A DNA stretch of 64,000 nucleotides. Origin: Omphiscola glabra (taxonomy: Eukaryota > Mollusca > Gastropoda > Lymnaeidae). Numbering within the stretch: position 1 is the stretch's first letter; each line of letters starts with the position of its first letter. The stretch lies in the NCBI GenBank assembly GCA_964017045.1, contig OZ024809.1:23559618-23623617 (forward strand), read 5' to 3'. Position numbers and translations under genes: made by a program. Of this stretch, positions 43,110 through 55,165 are shown piece after piece. A model generated the notes under the pieces. It did not search any database, was not told the origin of the DNA, and worked only from the letters and a program-made list of their open reading frames with translations.

Positions 43110-44345
43110 CACATTTATCGTGAAGCCCCTGGAATTGTTTCCCTGGTCCAATCTCCAGCTGACATTTGATGATATGTTACAGTGGTCACACGTGTTGATG
43201 AGTTAACGTTATGACTAAAGATAGCGTTGGGAATTCATTTTTTTCTTTCCTTCAATGGACCCCCTCAGGGCATCGATAGCAAGAAAAGAATGCATTCCAT
43301 ACATGCGTCTGTTATACAAATTCGCTATAACATTAATGTGTTGCTGTTATAAGGCTGGACCCATAAATTATCTATTATGTTTCAGAAAGCGCATTACTAT
43401 GTAATTTGTATTGTACCTCTCATTGTTATTTCCACTACACATTGCACCCTCCATACCATGATGGTTTATCACAACTTAATACAAATTAAGGCGGATAATA
43501 TTTAAATGACGCTGCCGGCAGAATGACCTGGTTCGGCCGAGGCTTTGTGTTGTGAAAGGGACCCATAACAACAGCGGTGGCTGGCTGTCGTTGATGGGAA
43601 TCCCGACTAACAGCGACAAACAGAGACTGCACAGTCCGGTTATATTACAATCACACATTAACATTGAATATTGTTTAATTCACCGGTTTAAATGCTCTAG
43701 TCCAGAAAGTTTTTTGCCCAAAGACTGAGAAAGCTTCATTGCGATCTGGGGGACTCTTAAATATTAGCCATTTCAAATAATTTGGATTTCTTTTTTCACA
43801 TAGTCTGCAGAAGAAGGCGTTTATCCGAAACCTTCTTTTACTTGTTCTGGGTTTTTTTTTAAGCCTAAACATATCTTTTACCCTATTTGTTTACTTCAAA
43901 CGACTTGAACGCAGCCCATCATACGTGAACAAGCTTACCAACCGTTTAGTAATTGGCGATAACTTTGCTTTTGATGTCCTTCTCCCAAGCAGCATTTGTT
44001 ATTATTTAGTATAAGCAAATGTTGTTTTGTAACATTATCTTTCTCTGCCTTTCTTAACTAATCCTGTGACTCTGAAGTCCTGAAAAAGATCATGTCGGTG
44101 ACAATGATTATATGGGTTTCAATAAATTTTGCCTTAATTAAGTCATATTTAATATTTAATTATATTTTTTCCATATGTCGACAGTTTTAATGGATGCTGA
44201 AAATAATATACCGCCATATTTTGATTCGGGGCCATCCGACAATCAGCCATTGACACCAGTAACGACTACGTAGAAATTCCAAGGACGTCACCACGCTAAA
44301 GTACATCCTGACATTGATAGAACTAATAGTTATCTCACTAATACA
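43110..44345. other. mostly non-repetitive; one Penelope-type terminal motif
   Basis: At 43808-43831, CAGAAGAAGGCGTTTATCC and then CGAAACC resemble the CTGAAGAAGG...GAAAC motifs at 572 and 16681. Nothing else is recognised. Confidence 0.35.
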
Positions 44346-44349
44346 CCCC

Positions 44350-44675
44350 TCATGATGGGCGTGTGTGTCAGTGTTGTGTGTGTTTCAATTGTGGTATGTT
44401 TGTCGGTGTGGTGTGTGTGTTGGTGTGGTGTGTGTGACGGTGTGATCTATGTGTCAATGGGGTGTGTGTGCGTCGGTGTGGTATGTGTGTCAATGCTGTA
44501 TGTGTGTCGGTGTGGTGTGTGTGTCCATTTGGTGTATGTGACGGTGTTGCGTGCTGAGTGTGTCAATGCGGTGTATGTGAGTCGGTGTGGGGTGGTGTGT
44601 GTGTCGGTATGGTGTGGTGTGTGTGTCAGTATGGTGTGGTGTGTGTCGGTGTGGTGTGTGTTGGTGTGGACACAC
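44350..44675. repeat. GT-rich degenerate minisatellite
   Basis: GTGTGTCGGTGTGGTGTGTG phrases recur with irregular spacing. The frames are Cys/Val-rich on one strand and His/Thr-rich on the other, an effect of the GTGT bias. Confidence 0.9.
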
Positions 44676-44699
44676 GAGATTGTTATGTTGACCATTCTG

Positions 44700-45416
44700 T
44701 TCTAGTTTTTTCTTCCCTGCGAACGAGGTTTTCTCTTAATACTTCCTTAACTCATTATGTTACATTTTTCCTTATCGAACGCTTATAATAAGGTGACATG
44801 CCATGGACACGGCCAGCTTCTGTATACTGAACAACCTTAAAAACAAAGGTTTTCCTATAAATCCTTTATAAGATGTAATATCGGGCAGTGGGGGTGGGAC
44901 TAAACGTTTGACAAAACATGCATACAGGTAACGCACTTTATAAGAATGCCAATTAGTGCACTTCACCTCCACCAAGGCTCGCAACCGCACATTTCGTTCA
45001 CGCCATAGAACTATATTAATATTCCAATTCACACCCGCTTTTGCACAATAGATTTATTTCACCAACAATTTTAGAAAAAACAAAATGAAATATTACGCAC
45101 CAAACGTACTTGCGATATTTATAAATAATTTTTTTTAAAGAATCTCATTCAGCGCTGACATTGGTCATTTCATGTCATCTTCCCACTGAAAAACCCAAAA
45201 CAGAAAAAATGTTGTTGTTGTTTTTTTTTTGGGGGGGGGGGGAGGGCTGAAAATTTGATATAATGCATTGTTATCGGCAACGAGCCTATGTGCCAAGTTT
45301 CAGATCGATAGTTTGACGGGAAATGGGTCAATTAGCCATCCGAAGATTCGGCCAGTCCGGCGGTCCGCCACCCAGCCAGTCACCCACGAGAAAAAGCGAA
45401 GTCAATATAAGGTATT
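44700..45416. other. non-repetitive stretch; possible non-LTR 3'-region sequence at its end
   Basis: GTGCCAAGTTTCAGATCGAT and GACGGGAAATGGGTCAATTA at 45281-45335 resemble sequence seen near transposon ends, but I cannot place them. A G-run is at 45229-45241. Confidence 0.3.
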
Positions 45417-45473
45417 TACAAACTGTACCAACAAATTGTACCAGCAAACTGTACCAACAAACTGTACCAACAA
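45417..45473. repeat. 13-bp tandem repeat, about 4 copies
   Basis: AACTGTACCAACA units; TGTACCA recurs every 13 bp. Confidence 0.88.
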
Positions 45474-45504
45474 ATGTCCTGTCTTAAAATATTGTACAAT
45501 TTCT

Positions 45505-46070
45505 GTGTAAACAAACAAGTTATTAACTTATTCTACGGTGCAAAAATTGGAAGCCCACTGAACTTCAGCAGTACCAGCTGGTGTGGGAATTCATCGTCTG
45601 ACATCAAACACCGTTTAAATAGACTTATATCAAGCAAACTAAATTTCAATATCATTCACTTAAAGAACGAGATGAAGACAAATGTTCTGATACACCCCAC
45701 AATACATCCCACCCTACACCCCACCCCCACATCCCACCCTAAATCCCACCCACTTCATCACAGACACCTAAGATCAGCTCGATCAGAACGAATTCTTTCT
45801 CTTAAAGATAGGACCGAAAGATATACACATTCGTTTGTTCTCTAGTCTATACGAATTGATCAGCGTGTTCCCCCAGTGGTTATCAAATCTGAAAGATCAC
45901 TAATCAAATCACTGATGGCTGATTTCCACGCCAGGGAAATACTTAAGATGTCTCGTGTTGAAATTGTTATAATTATAAAATGTCTTGTTTAAAATCAGTA
46001 TTTATTTATGGGCTGAAATGAATATGTACAGTGTAATAAAGTATCTTATCTTATATTATCTTATCATAAA
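45505..46070 (+). pseudogene. non-LTR retrotransposon 3' fragment with (TTATC)n tail
   Basis: The plus frame reads SPLNFSSTSWCGNSSSDIK and HRLNRLISSKL, resembling the S-x-W-x-G-N-x-S...L-x-R-L-x segment after the RT domain. It is followed by LRSARSERILSLKDRTERYT and HSFVL, then a stop, with more relic sequence to about 45960. A (CACCC)n patch at 45690-45745 has been inserted or expanded. The 3' end is AATAAAGTATCTTATCTTAT plus ATTATCTTATC, a simple-repeat tail typical of these elements and matching the tail at 35976-36052. Confidence 0.6.
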
Positions 46071-46149
46071 GGAGATCAATGAACTAATTCTTTGACATTA
46101 CAATGTGAGGGGTTGGCGGGGATGGGAGCAATTTCAGAATACTCTAGCC

Positions 46150-46395
46150 ACGATATTCGTATGTGTATGTAACTTAGTATCGTATGTATAGGTAAAGTAG
46201 TATCGTATGTATAGGCAAAGTAGTAACGTAATTGCATGTAACGTAGTATCGTATGTGCATGTAACGTAGTATCGTATATATAGTTAAAGTAGTATCGTAT
46301 GTATAAGGAAAGTAGCATCGTATGTATCGGTAAAGTATGCATAGGTTACGTAGTATTGTATGTATAGTATCGTATGTATATGTAAAGTAGTAATG
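46150..46395. repeat. 23-bp minisatellite, about 10 copies, diverged
   Basis: TAGTATCGTATGTATAGGTA plus AAG, with variants (GTATGTGCATGTAACG, GTATATATAG). Confidence 0.92.
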
Positions 46396-46399
46396 GTCA

Positions 46400-47927
46400 G
46401 TGATGTTTTGAAATGATTGCTATGATTTACTTTTAGCTTGATATCATTTAAACTCCTCCTGTGGCTGAAACAAAAAAGAAAGGAAAAATAAAACAACTCC
46501 CCAAAATGTCCCTTTGACATTCTCGCTATAACGTGATTGAATGTGTGTAGCAAGGATTTGAACATGATTTTGAAAGGTGTGATAAAACAATATTTGTTCG
46601 CATCCCCGTACCAAATGTTTCTGCTAACCGCAAATGTAGCTAAATGAAGGCCGTATAGGTAAAATAAAAAAAGTTGACATACTTTGGTGAGGCTTCTTAT
46701 GAAGACCAACTTTAAAAGATGTACCGGGAAAATCCCATTTTCAAAGAAATAGAAACAATGCGGAGACTTTTCCTTTTGTTATTCCAATATCCACATCCAA
46801 CAAACACACACACACTATTCCATTCCTTTCCTTTCCTTTCTAATAGTATTATTATTATTTATAAATTAATTAATTTTTTTGAAAGGTTTGAAACTTGGAA
46901 ACATTTTGTTTATCCTTCAGCATCGTTTGAAATCGTTATGGGAAAATTTTAAAAGGTCGTTTCCTAAATAAGTTGCAATATAACACAAAACACGTATTTA
47001 GAACAAAATTCCTAGTAATAATTTTATATCAATTATTCTCTCCTAGACTTATCCCAGAATTATTTTCCGATGAAGAAAATAAATTTCACATACACATTGT
47101 TAAAAATGCGAATTTCCACATGGACACGTTACTATAGAAGCTCAGTCGTATCTAAGGAGAACACACACCAAAAACCGAGATAAACCAGAGAGGCGAGTCT
47201 GGTATCGGTCACGCAGTGCCAGAGATGATCAAGGGAAGAGTGGACAACTCTCGCAGCGTCCTCCATCTCGTTACCGCTTATTGATCTCAGGTTCAACCAA
47301 TCAAAAGCCGAGGAACTGTGACTCTCAACCAATCGTTAAACCAGAAAACGTCACGAAAACGCTGATGGAAAAATGAAAAATATGACGCCGAGGAAGACGA
47401 TAATAGGGTCAAATTAAGAGACACGTAGACGACTAGGTGTCCAGATCAGAGCTTTTCAAAATGTTCCAAGACAAGCTTTTTAAACATTTATACATAGAAA
47501 TTATTTTGTGTTCTAAATTAGAAAATAAACAAAGGAGTTATAGAAATGCATACTGAATGGGGGATGTATAGGGTTGCGAAAGGATTGGGAATAGGTTCAC
47601 AACTGCAACTTTCTTTCCAAAACTTAAAAGATGTTTACCATAATAAAATGGTCAAAATGAAACACTGATTTATTTCAAACATTTAGCTCTGTTATTGTCA
47701 TCTTCATTGCTACATATCTAACGCTGCGGATGCTATTCATTGTATTTCTCAGTTCTAATCAAATCAATGGCGTAACCTGGCTACGTACCATCTGAGGCTA
47801 ACTCCCGATTTTGGCCTTCCCCCTCCCCCTTTAGTCATTTAGTATTCATGTTGATAATAAACATTGACAACAGAGAGAGAACATGAAGAAAACATGAATT
47901 TTCTTTAAATTTAATAATTTCAATGGC
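46400..47927. other. longest low-repeat region on the right side; nothing recognised
   Basis: Short frames occur on both strands. A 66-residue minus frame at 47132-47332 has mixed composition but no recognisable domain. (CTTTC)n lies at 46820-46840. Confidence 0.35.
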
Positions 47928-48258
47928 AACTGTAACAAGGATAAGGTCAGCTGTAACAAGGACAAAGTCAGTTGTAACAAGGACAATGGCAGCTGTAACA
48001 AGGACAAAGGCAGTGTCACAAGGACAAGGGCTGCTGTAACAAGGACAATGTCAGCTGTAACTAGGACAAGGGTAGCTATAACAAGGCCAAGAGCAGCTGT
48101 AACCAGAACAAGGGCAGCTGTAACAAGGACAAGGGCAACTGTAACAAGGACAAGGGGAGCTGTAACAAGGACAAGGACAGCTGTAACAAGGACAAGGGCA
48201 GCTGTAACAAGGACAAGGGCAGCTGTAACAAGGACAAGGGCAGCTGTAACAAGGACAG
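47928..48258. repeat. 21-bp minisatellite, about 16 copies
   Basis: CAGCTGTAACAAGGACAAGG plus G; CAGCTG is palindromic. The seven-codon period keeps a plus (AVTRTRA) and a minus (LPLSLLQ) frame open; these are not genes. Confidence 0.96.
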
Positions 48259-48311
48259 AGCAGAAATCATTTTAATTCAAAACTTGACTATTCGAGTCTT
48301 AAGGTTCGCTA

Positions 48312-48452
48312 CATCTTCTGATGCTGCCATCTCTCCTCCCATCCACATCTTCTGACGCTGCAATCTCTCCTCCCATCAACATCTTCTGACGCTGCAATCT
48401 CTCCTCCCATCCACATCTTCTGTCCCTTCAATCTCTCCTCACATCCACATCT
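48312..48452. repeat. 34-bp minisatellite, about 4 copies
   Basis: ACATCTTCTGACGCTGCAAT plus CTCTCCTCCCATCC. Confidence 0.93.
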
Positions 48453-48518
48453 TTTGTCACTGCATTTTATCCACAATAACGAAATATTAGCGAAGCATCC
48501 TTTGACAAAGCTGATAAA

Positions 48519-48685
48519 CAGTGGCGTAGCGAGGGGGGCAAGTAGGGCATCATGCCCCGGGCGCCACTCACAAGGGGGCGACAAATTGTATATTTTACAT
48601 ATAATATTGTATGGTTTTCAAATAGGGGGAGGGGCGCTAAAAAGGTATTATGCCCCGGGCGTTAGTTAAGCTCGCTACGCCACTG
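48519..48685. mobile_element. hAT-superfamily MITE, 167 bp, intact ends and perfect target duplication
   Basis: It begins CAGTGGCGTAGCGAG and ends CTCGCTACGCCACTG, a perfect 15-bp terminal inverted repeat. The flanks 48511-48518 and 48686-48693 are both CTGATAAA, an 8-bp target duplication as made by hAT transposases. Inside is a second inverted-like pair, ATGCCCCGGGCGCC and ATTATGCCCCGGGCG. It has no coding capacity, so mobilisation would need a transposase in trans. Confidence 0.95.
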
Positions 48686-48959
48686 CTGATAAATGATGTC
48701 GGGGATTGAATCAAATTGACTTTGATAGTAATAAAACAAGCAGTTTCTCTCTTAGACAGTTAATGTGCAAACTCTTTCCAAGTTAAGAATTTTGAAGGAT
48801 GTGTAGACATTTCCTTTGTACTACTTTGACATTGTTTCAGCTTTAACCAGTGACTTAAGTGTATGTGTATAATTGATGAAAATAGGCTTGTTTTTGGTAC
48901 ATCGATTAAAACAGTCGAATTTCTTAACATATAAGTCCGTTATGTTTTCTATAGAATAT

Positions 48960-49068
48960 AAGAGTGCGAGAGAGAGAAAGGGAGAAAGAGAGAGAGAGAA
49001 AGAGAGAGAGAAAGAGAGAGAAAGAGAGAGAGACACAGAGAGAGAGAGTGGGGGGGGAAGAGAGAGAT
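48960..49068. repeat. (GA)n-rich purine tract
   Basis: GAGAGAGAAAG phrases over about 100 bp, all purine except a few bases, followed by a GTGGGGGGGG run. Confidence 0.9.
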
Positions 49069-49679
49069 TATTTTAAAAGTAGATTTAAATGTTTTGATTT
49101 CAGTTATATATATTTTAAAAAACCCAAACTACCACCCCCTTAAAAAGTGCTGTCTGGGGCTGTCACCCCCTTTCGCTCCCCTAGGTTCGCCACGCTCGCA
49201 AACCTTAATTCTGCAAGACTAAGAAGCCCAACGCAACTATAATTATTTTTTTTAGGCTGCCCCAGTTATTGCGCCCTTCACCCGTTCCTTTACCAGGACA
49301 GTTGGTTTTTTTTTTACTTGAGCTGATTTCTAAGGATTATTGAGACATTGGCATATATTGACTCAACTTAAGCGTGGCCTATGGCGAGTAAGAGAAGGTT
49401 GAATTTGAATTAAGCAAATGAAAGCGCGTGTTTGTTCATATGAAGAATCTAGACATGTGCAGTGTTGTTAATAGAAAGGAAAATGGAAGAGGTGGGGATG
49501 GGTAGAAAGGGAGATGACAATGTAATTGCCAACAAGATTTCTTATTTTTATTTAAAGAAATTTATTATTAAACCTGTGTGCGTTCGTAAAATGAATGTGC
49601 GTAAAAATTTGATTGAACCTTTTGAGACTCACTGGGCCTAGCGATTTCTTGTGTTTATAAGAGTATTTAACTTGGAAAG
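49069..49679. other. non-repetitive stretch with a weak hAT-MITE-like patch
   Basis: TTAAAAAGTGCTGTCTGGGG, CTGTCACCCCCTTTCGC and GTTCGCCACGCTCGC at 49140-49200 resemble one end of the GGGCG/CTACGCC MITE class. Confidence 0.3.
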
Positions 49680-49835
49680 CAGGGGCGTAGGGGTAGTACG
49701 CCCCGGGGGACAATTTTTTTCTTTCTATGAAGGGGGCGGCCTCTTTTTAAAAAAATTGCAGATTTATTTTTGTGGGAGGGGAAAGGTAAAAGTTTTGACC
49801 CGCCAAGGTCGGCGCCTACCCTAGCCACGCCGCTG
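49680..49835. mobile_element. hAT-type MITE, 156 bp
   Basis: The left end CAGGGGCGTAGGGGTAG and the right end CTAGCCACGCCGCTG (reverse complement CAGCGGCGTGGCTAG) form an imperfect inverted repeat. The flanks TTGGAAAG (49672-49679) and TTGGTGAG (49836-49843) agree at 6 of 8 positions, an aged target duplication. Confidence 0.75.
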
Positions 49836-50117
49836 TTGGTGAGGTACGCAATTATAGGCAGCATCCGTTTTGTGCAATATGCATAGAGAGAATTCAGTTG
49901 TACGATTTCAAGAACTTTTGCCTATTTTCATTGAACATTGTGTAATTTTATTTCTCATGTGCTAATAACTCTATGTTAGATCATACATAAACCTTTTGGA
50001 AGTTATGTAATATGCGAAGTGTAGAGGCAAACCTGAAGTAGGACAATAACAGAAAGTCAACGATATGGCCAAAAAAGCCTTCGACATCAAAAGCAGTTTT
50101 GTGTTGCCTGTCTAAAA

Positions 50118-50210
50118 TTCTTCTTCTTATCTATATATATCTGGTCCCCAGAATGTCGAAATTGGTACTTTCAGAACAGGGGGTATATATATAGATAAAG
50201 GTCCCTAGCA
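50118..50210 (-). mobile_element. CR1/Jockey-like 3' tail remnant and local inverted repeat
   Basis: TTCTTCTTCTTATCTATATA then TATCTGGTCCCC matches, in the same orientation, the 3' terminus of the element at 15109-15150 (TTCTTCTTCTTCCATATATC ... AAGGACCC). TATATATATAGATAAAGGTC at 50185-50204 is an inverted partner of the same string. Confidence 0.5.
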
Positions 50211-51625
50211 CTACGTTGATTAGTATTACTATGACTATGTCTAGGGAATGATTACTACAATCAACAGTTATACCAAATTATACCTCACTCACAATAACGT
50301 TCCTATTACTAAAAAAACACCAGTGGTTCAGGCACAAATAATTATTTAATTACTACAATACAAAATATATAGAAACATACAAATAGTAATACTTAATATC
50401 GATACAAATACAATGCTTTACTAATAACTCGATGTTATGATGCTGGACGTTCGGTGGGACGGTCGTCTCGGCTTGCCCTCTCTTGCCTGCTTCTCGTCTG
50501 CTATACACACTGCCAGACTCTTACAGCACACAACAAAGCCACGGAAGGGTCGCCACTGGTCACTCAGATGTGCAGGGGGTGGGGAGGAACTGCTCGCCAC
50601 GCTCTGCTACCTCTACAACACTTCTGTTTGGGTCGTCTGCTGACCTTATCTCTTTAGTGCGTTACTCGCTCGTTATTATCTGCCTTGTGCAATTACTGCG
50701 TCAGGGTTAAACAGTACTGAGTTCTAGTCTACTGAGCTCTGCTATGGCATATGCTTCGATAGCCCTGAGCCTAATCTCATTTAACTGACTGAACTGAACT
50801 AACGTACTAACTGTATTAACTTACTAAACTAACGACTAACTGTACTAACTAACTAAACTAACTACTAACTGGCTGTAAAGAGAATAATAGATACAACATA
50901 AGCTACAACTAAGAATTACAGTCTTACCACAATATTACTAATCATACATATAACGTAGTATTCTAACAATGACTTGATAACTAACTATAATCCTAACATA
51001 TCCTCTAACAAAATGCTAACATTACAAACATGTGAAACTAAGACCAATACTAATATTACCAACCTTATAACTTTTGATTAGACACGCTCTAAAAAAAGCA
51101 AATAGTCATAAGCCAGGCTCATACTTGTCTGTCAATTACACTACCGTAATTACAGGGACGAGAGAGAACGACTAACTGGCTTACAACTCTATTTATACTT
51201 GGATCCAGCTAACGCTGACCTAAGTCCAGTTAACGCTGACCTAAGTCCAGTTAACGCTGACCTCTGGGTCATACATATGATTAATATAATATATGCTAAT
51301 TTTTCGTCTGGTCAACCAATGGTTCACAAGCTGACCCTAGGTCAATGGCTTGGTCACACGCGCTGGACATGGGCGGTGTTTCGTATAACTGACCATTTTT
51401 CTGGTTGACCGGGAACTTCCATTGTTTCTGACTATGAGTCATAATTATCATCAGTACTGGCCTAATTGACAAGCGACTGACAAGTGACCGGTAGGTTGTG
51501 TGAGCCAGCGGGTCTCACACAAGTGAGGACCAGCGGGTCTCAACATTGCCCGGAGCGCGTCAAGTTTTGTTCCTCCCCACCACCCTTCCTCGACAAACCC
51601 AGTTCTGCATGTTAGTAAAGAAAAA
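50211..51625. other. unclassified region with (ACTAACTG)-type and 21-bp short repeats
   Basis: ACTAACTGTACTAACT-type phrases fill 50790-50875. GCTGACCTAAGTCCAGTTAA recurs as a 21-bp unit three times at 51207-51262. GAGCCAGCGGGTCTCACAC and ACCAGCGGGTCTCA lie at 51502-51541. Frames at 50437-50710 overlap one another in three phases and have no domain; I call no gene. Confidence 0.4.
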
Positions 51626-51627
51626 AG

Positions 51628-51680
51628 TGGCGCCTGGGGCAGACCGCACCCTGCCCTCCGCCCTTCCTACGGCGCTGTAG
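51628..51680 (-). mobile_element. hAT-type MITE terminal fragment
   Basis: On the minus strand: CTACAGCGCCGTAGGAAGGG, then CGGTCTGCCCCAGGCGCCAC, a layout shared with the other MITEs in the window. The remaining end is missing. Confidence 0.4.
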
Positions 51681-52315
51681 TTTATTAACAACTACCAGAG
51701 AATTTTTTGTTAAACCCATTTCCTTTAAAACACGGAATCTCTTTTACTCTGTTTTCTTTTAATCTCAAAACATTTTTTACGGAATATTGTAAAACCTCAC
51801 ATTAACGTGATCAGACTTTATGGACCCCCAAATGTCGCGTTGTATCACGTGTCCACTGTACTGTATGTTCGTTCTTGTTATAAGTTCCACAAGCAATCGC
51901 AGTCGCGTCTCCGCAATTAAATTTATTATGGTGATTTTAAATTGTCGGTTCAAAGTTGAGGGAGGCCTACTTGAACTGTAGCGAACTTGGTCCTTGTCTT
52001 TATATTTAGGTTGAAATACAAAATAAACCGGTGAAAAATGAAAATTGACAGAAAAATTGCTTTCACCTCTTCAGATAAAGTGTCGGACGAATAAAATACT
52101 CACATAGTTTCAATGTCGCTTTTAAAAAATAAAGGCTGATAGAAATCAGATGTTAAATCGGGGATAAAAACAATAATTTCATTGATGACATTTTGGTCTG
52201 TGACATTGATGCCCTAAGCATCAAACGACCGGTGCCTGCCCCCCCCCCCGGCCCCCCACCAAGTGTGGTGCATTTTGTTTTACACGAGTTGAACTCAAAT
52301 TAATTTCTGATTTAA
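51681..52315. other. non-repetitive AT-rich stretch, nothing recognised
   Basis: A poly-C patch is at 52239-52249. No coding evidence. Confidence 0.4.
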
Positions 52316-52456
52316 GTGCATACAAAATGGTCAAAAGTTCAAGTTGATTACATTGTGCATACCAAATGGTTAAAAGATCAAGTTGATTACATTGTGCATA
52401 CCAAATGGTCAAAAGTTCAAGTTGATTACATTGTGCATACCGAAAGGTCAAAAGTT
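52316..52456. repeat. 39-bp minisatellite, about 3.6 copies
   Basis: ACCAAATGGTCAAAAGTTCA plus AGTTGATTACATTGTGCAT. Confidence 0.92.
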
Positions 52457-53580
52457 AAAAAGGTCAATACATTTCATTTTTTTATTTTTTAACGTGGGTC
52501 TTAAGACAGTAATTTTTTAAATATTTATTTGTTATCACTAAAAAACTTAAGACTCGCTTTTCCATCTTATTCTTGTTTGGACTGAGTGTAAAATGGCTGC
52601 ATTAAAAATGTCTCCAGAGTGTATACAAAATACCAGCCGTTCTCACAAATTCGGGTGTCGGGTAACATTTACATATCAAATTATTCTACAGCAGCGGAAT
52701 TCTCTGGCCCAAAGCCTTGTTTACCGCTCTTAGGTGTGATAACTCAAACAAGACGGAAATCATTATCGATCGTGCCCCCTCCTCCCCCCCCCCGCCCCAA
52801 ACCACCGCCCTGTCACAGTCACCGCGGGTGAAGGAACGTAACTGCTGAACAAGTGGAGTAATTTGCGAATATGAGGTAAATAAATTTTAATACTGGCGGT
52901 CATGGCAAGCATTTAACGTCAGAAGAAAATGGTGGTGGGATTGTGAGTGTTTGTGGAAGGGTGGGAAGGGGAGGGGGATTAACAGCTTAGATGCTTGTTG
53001 TTGTTGCTGATCGTCCTTCGCAGGGTGAACAACATTGTATTCGAGGGTGAGTACTCCTGTTGCTTGACAGTCTTACTTGTGCCTGGATTTCTTTCCCGCC
53101 AATCGTGTCTTGGGGATCACCTGACGTCACAGTGGATACAATGGCGTTGGAAGGCGGATTTTGGAAAAGGGGGGGGGGGGGGCTTTCTGCCCAGTGCAGT
53201 ACTTTACTATTTATAGAGTGGGCGGAATTTTAGGATAACTGCATAGTTTTTTGGTGTCGGAAAGGGGGGATCTTGCCCCACCCATGGCAGGGCTTACACC
53301 AGCTACGCGACTTTTTGGATATACTGTCAAAACGTTGTAAGGAAAGTAGCGAAAATGTGTAATGTGTAATGGAACTTCAGCAACGGGAAGGTAACTCATT
53401 TAATAAGAACAAAGGCAATTTTGAGCACTGTCACCGGAACTAAACATCCATTCATTTATTGATAACTACTGCACACAAATACACTAACAAGATTCGAGAC
53501 ACTGGCGGGAGACTGTCTCTAGTGTTACAATTATAAAGCAAACTAACTCATCCATGTAAACTAATCTCTTATATCTCTGC
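52457..53580. other. no gene recognised; one degenerate MITE-like block
   Basis: At 53215-53310 the minus strand reads GTCGCGTAGCTGGTGTAAGC, then CCATGGGTGGGGCAAGATCC, similar to the hAT-type MITE at 20591. G-runs are at 53168-53180, C-runs at 52781-52790. Confidence 0.35.
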
Positions 53581-53584
53581 TTAC

Positions 53585-54140
53585 CTTATACTTTGCTTCT
53601 CTTCCAGATATTCATCAATTTTTAACCATCAAACTCACAGTCTTCCATATCAGTTCTCTCAATATCCCATTGTTCAATCCTTTGTTTCTCAAGCACTCAT
53701 TTTTCAATCCAACGTCTCCCAATCCACCGTGTCGTTACCATCTATTTTTTCAATCATCTATCCATCAATCCTTCACTTCAATCATCCATTTCTAAGTCCT
53801 TCACTCAATCATCCATTTATTCAATCTTCACCTCAATCATCAATCTCTCAATCCTTCATTTTAATCCTAATTATCTCATTCAATTATCTAAATCCTACAA
53901 ATCTCAATCTACATCGCTAAATCCACCGTCTCTCAATCCACCGTCGTTCAATCCACCGTCTCTCAAACCACAGTCTCTCAAACCACACACTATCTCTCAA
54001 TCCTCTATATATTAATCTCCATTCCTAAATCCACCGTCTCTAAATCCATCCTCTCTCAATCCACCGGCGTTCAATCCATAGTCTCTCAAACCAGTCTCTC
54101 AAACCACCCACCATTTCTCAATCCCCCCATATCTCAATCG
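53585..54140. repeat. degenerate TCTCAATCC-rich repeat region
   Basis: CAATCCACCGTCTCTCAATC and related phrases recur every 13-16 bp with many changes, an old minisatellite. Part of it (53880-54110) keeps a roughly 120-bp repeated order (CACCGTCTCTCAATCCACCG ... CAAACCAC). Confidence 0.8.
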
Positions 54141-54844
54141 TCCATTTTTGAAAACCATCTCTGTTGCACAAAATGTTATCTTATCATCCTTTAATAGGTT
54201 CAATAGTTGTTTTGTTTTCAACAAGACTACACAAAATATAGTTGAAACTGCATGATGTTTAAAAAAAAACATTTCTAAACTAACTGTTTACAGACAATGA
54301 ATAAACTACTTTAACGTGGCAATGATGACGAGAGATAAGGATCAAAGCCAATTAGAGCTTGAAGCACAACTGTCCGCCCTGTCATTAGGTTGTACTTGTC
54401 GACAGACGGAATAGGGTTCATAATTAGTTCTTTGCCCTGAAAGCGTGCAGTTTCAGTTCAATCGATTTGATCAGAGGAAAGATTTCACTGAGATCTTCGG
54501 GAATACAACAATTTGCCAATAATTTAACACGAGCGGGAAATAATTTGGTCCTTCTAAAGGAGGGATAATTTGATTGATTAGGCCAGAGTGGGACGCTTTA
54601 AGTACAGAACTTGAGTGGGAAGGAATTTAAGGGGGGGGGGGGCAACAAGGACTCTGAAGATTTGATGGACAAGGGTCGTCATTTGAGAACTGTGGTTGCT
54701 AGAGGCTTAGATTGAAAGGGTTTACTTACTGTTCTTAGACAGTATAATGTTTTGAAGGTAAGTTATTTACCCCTTTTTTAAAAAAAAGAGAGATATGTTG
54801 TTTGTAGCAAAAAGAAGCAAAATCTGCTACATCGTTCGGTTGCT
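54141..54844. other. non-repetitive stretch, nothing recognised
   Basis: A G-run is at 54632-54641; no coding evidence. Confidence 0.4.
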
Positions 54845-55165
54845 GTCTTCTTGTGTGTTGCCTTCTTGCGTGTTGGCATGTTGTGTGTTTACATCTTGCG
54901 TGTTGGCATGTTGTGTGTTGACATCTTGTGTGTAGGCATCTTGTGTGTTGACATCTTGTGTGTTGTCATCTTGTGTGTTGACATTTTGTGTGTTGTCATC
55001 TTGTGTGTTGACATCTTGTGTGTTGACATCTTGTGTGTTGACATCTTGTGTGTTGGCATGTTGTGTGTTGGCATCTTGTGTGTTGATATCTTGTGTGTTG
55101 GCATCTTGTGTGTTAGCATCTTGTGTGTTGACATCTTGTGTGTTGGCATGTTGTGTGTTTGCTTG
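54845..55165. repeat. 15-bp minisatellite, about 21 copies
   Basis: TTGTGTGTTGACATC with variants (GGCATG, GTCATC, GGCATC). Five-codon period; minus NTQDV and HKMST frames and plus CVDIL frames are artefacts. Confidence 0.96.

Noticed and set aside
45268..45510. Separate 80-residue gene before the non-LTR fragment
   Set aside because: It runs through a 13-bp tandem repeat and shows no domain; probably transposon 3'-region sequence.
50437..50710. Three overlapping plus-strand frames of about 70 codons
   Set aside because: The frames lie over each other in all three phases, which argues for chance absence of stops in a GC-richer patch.
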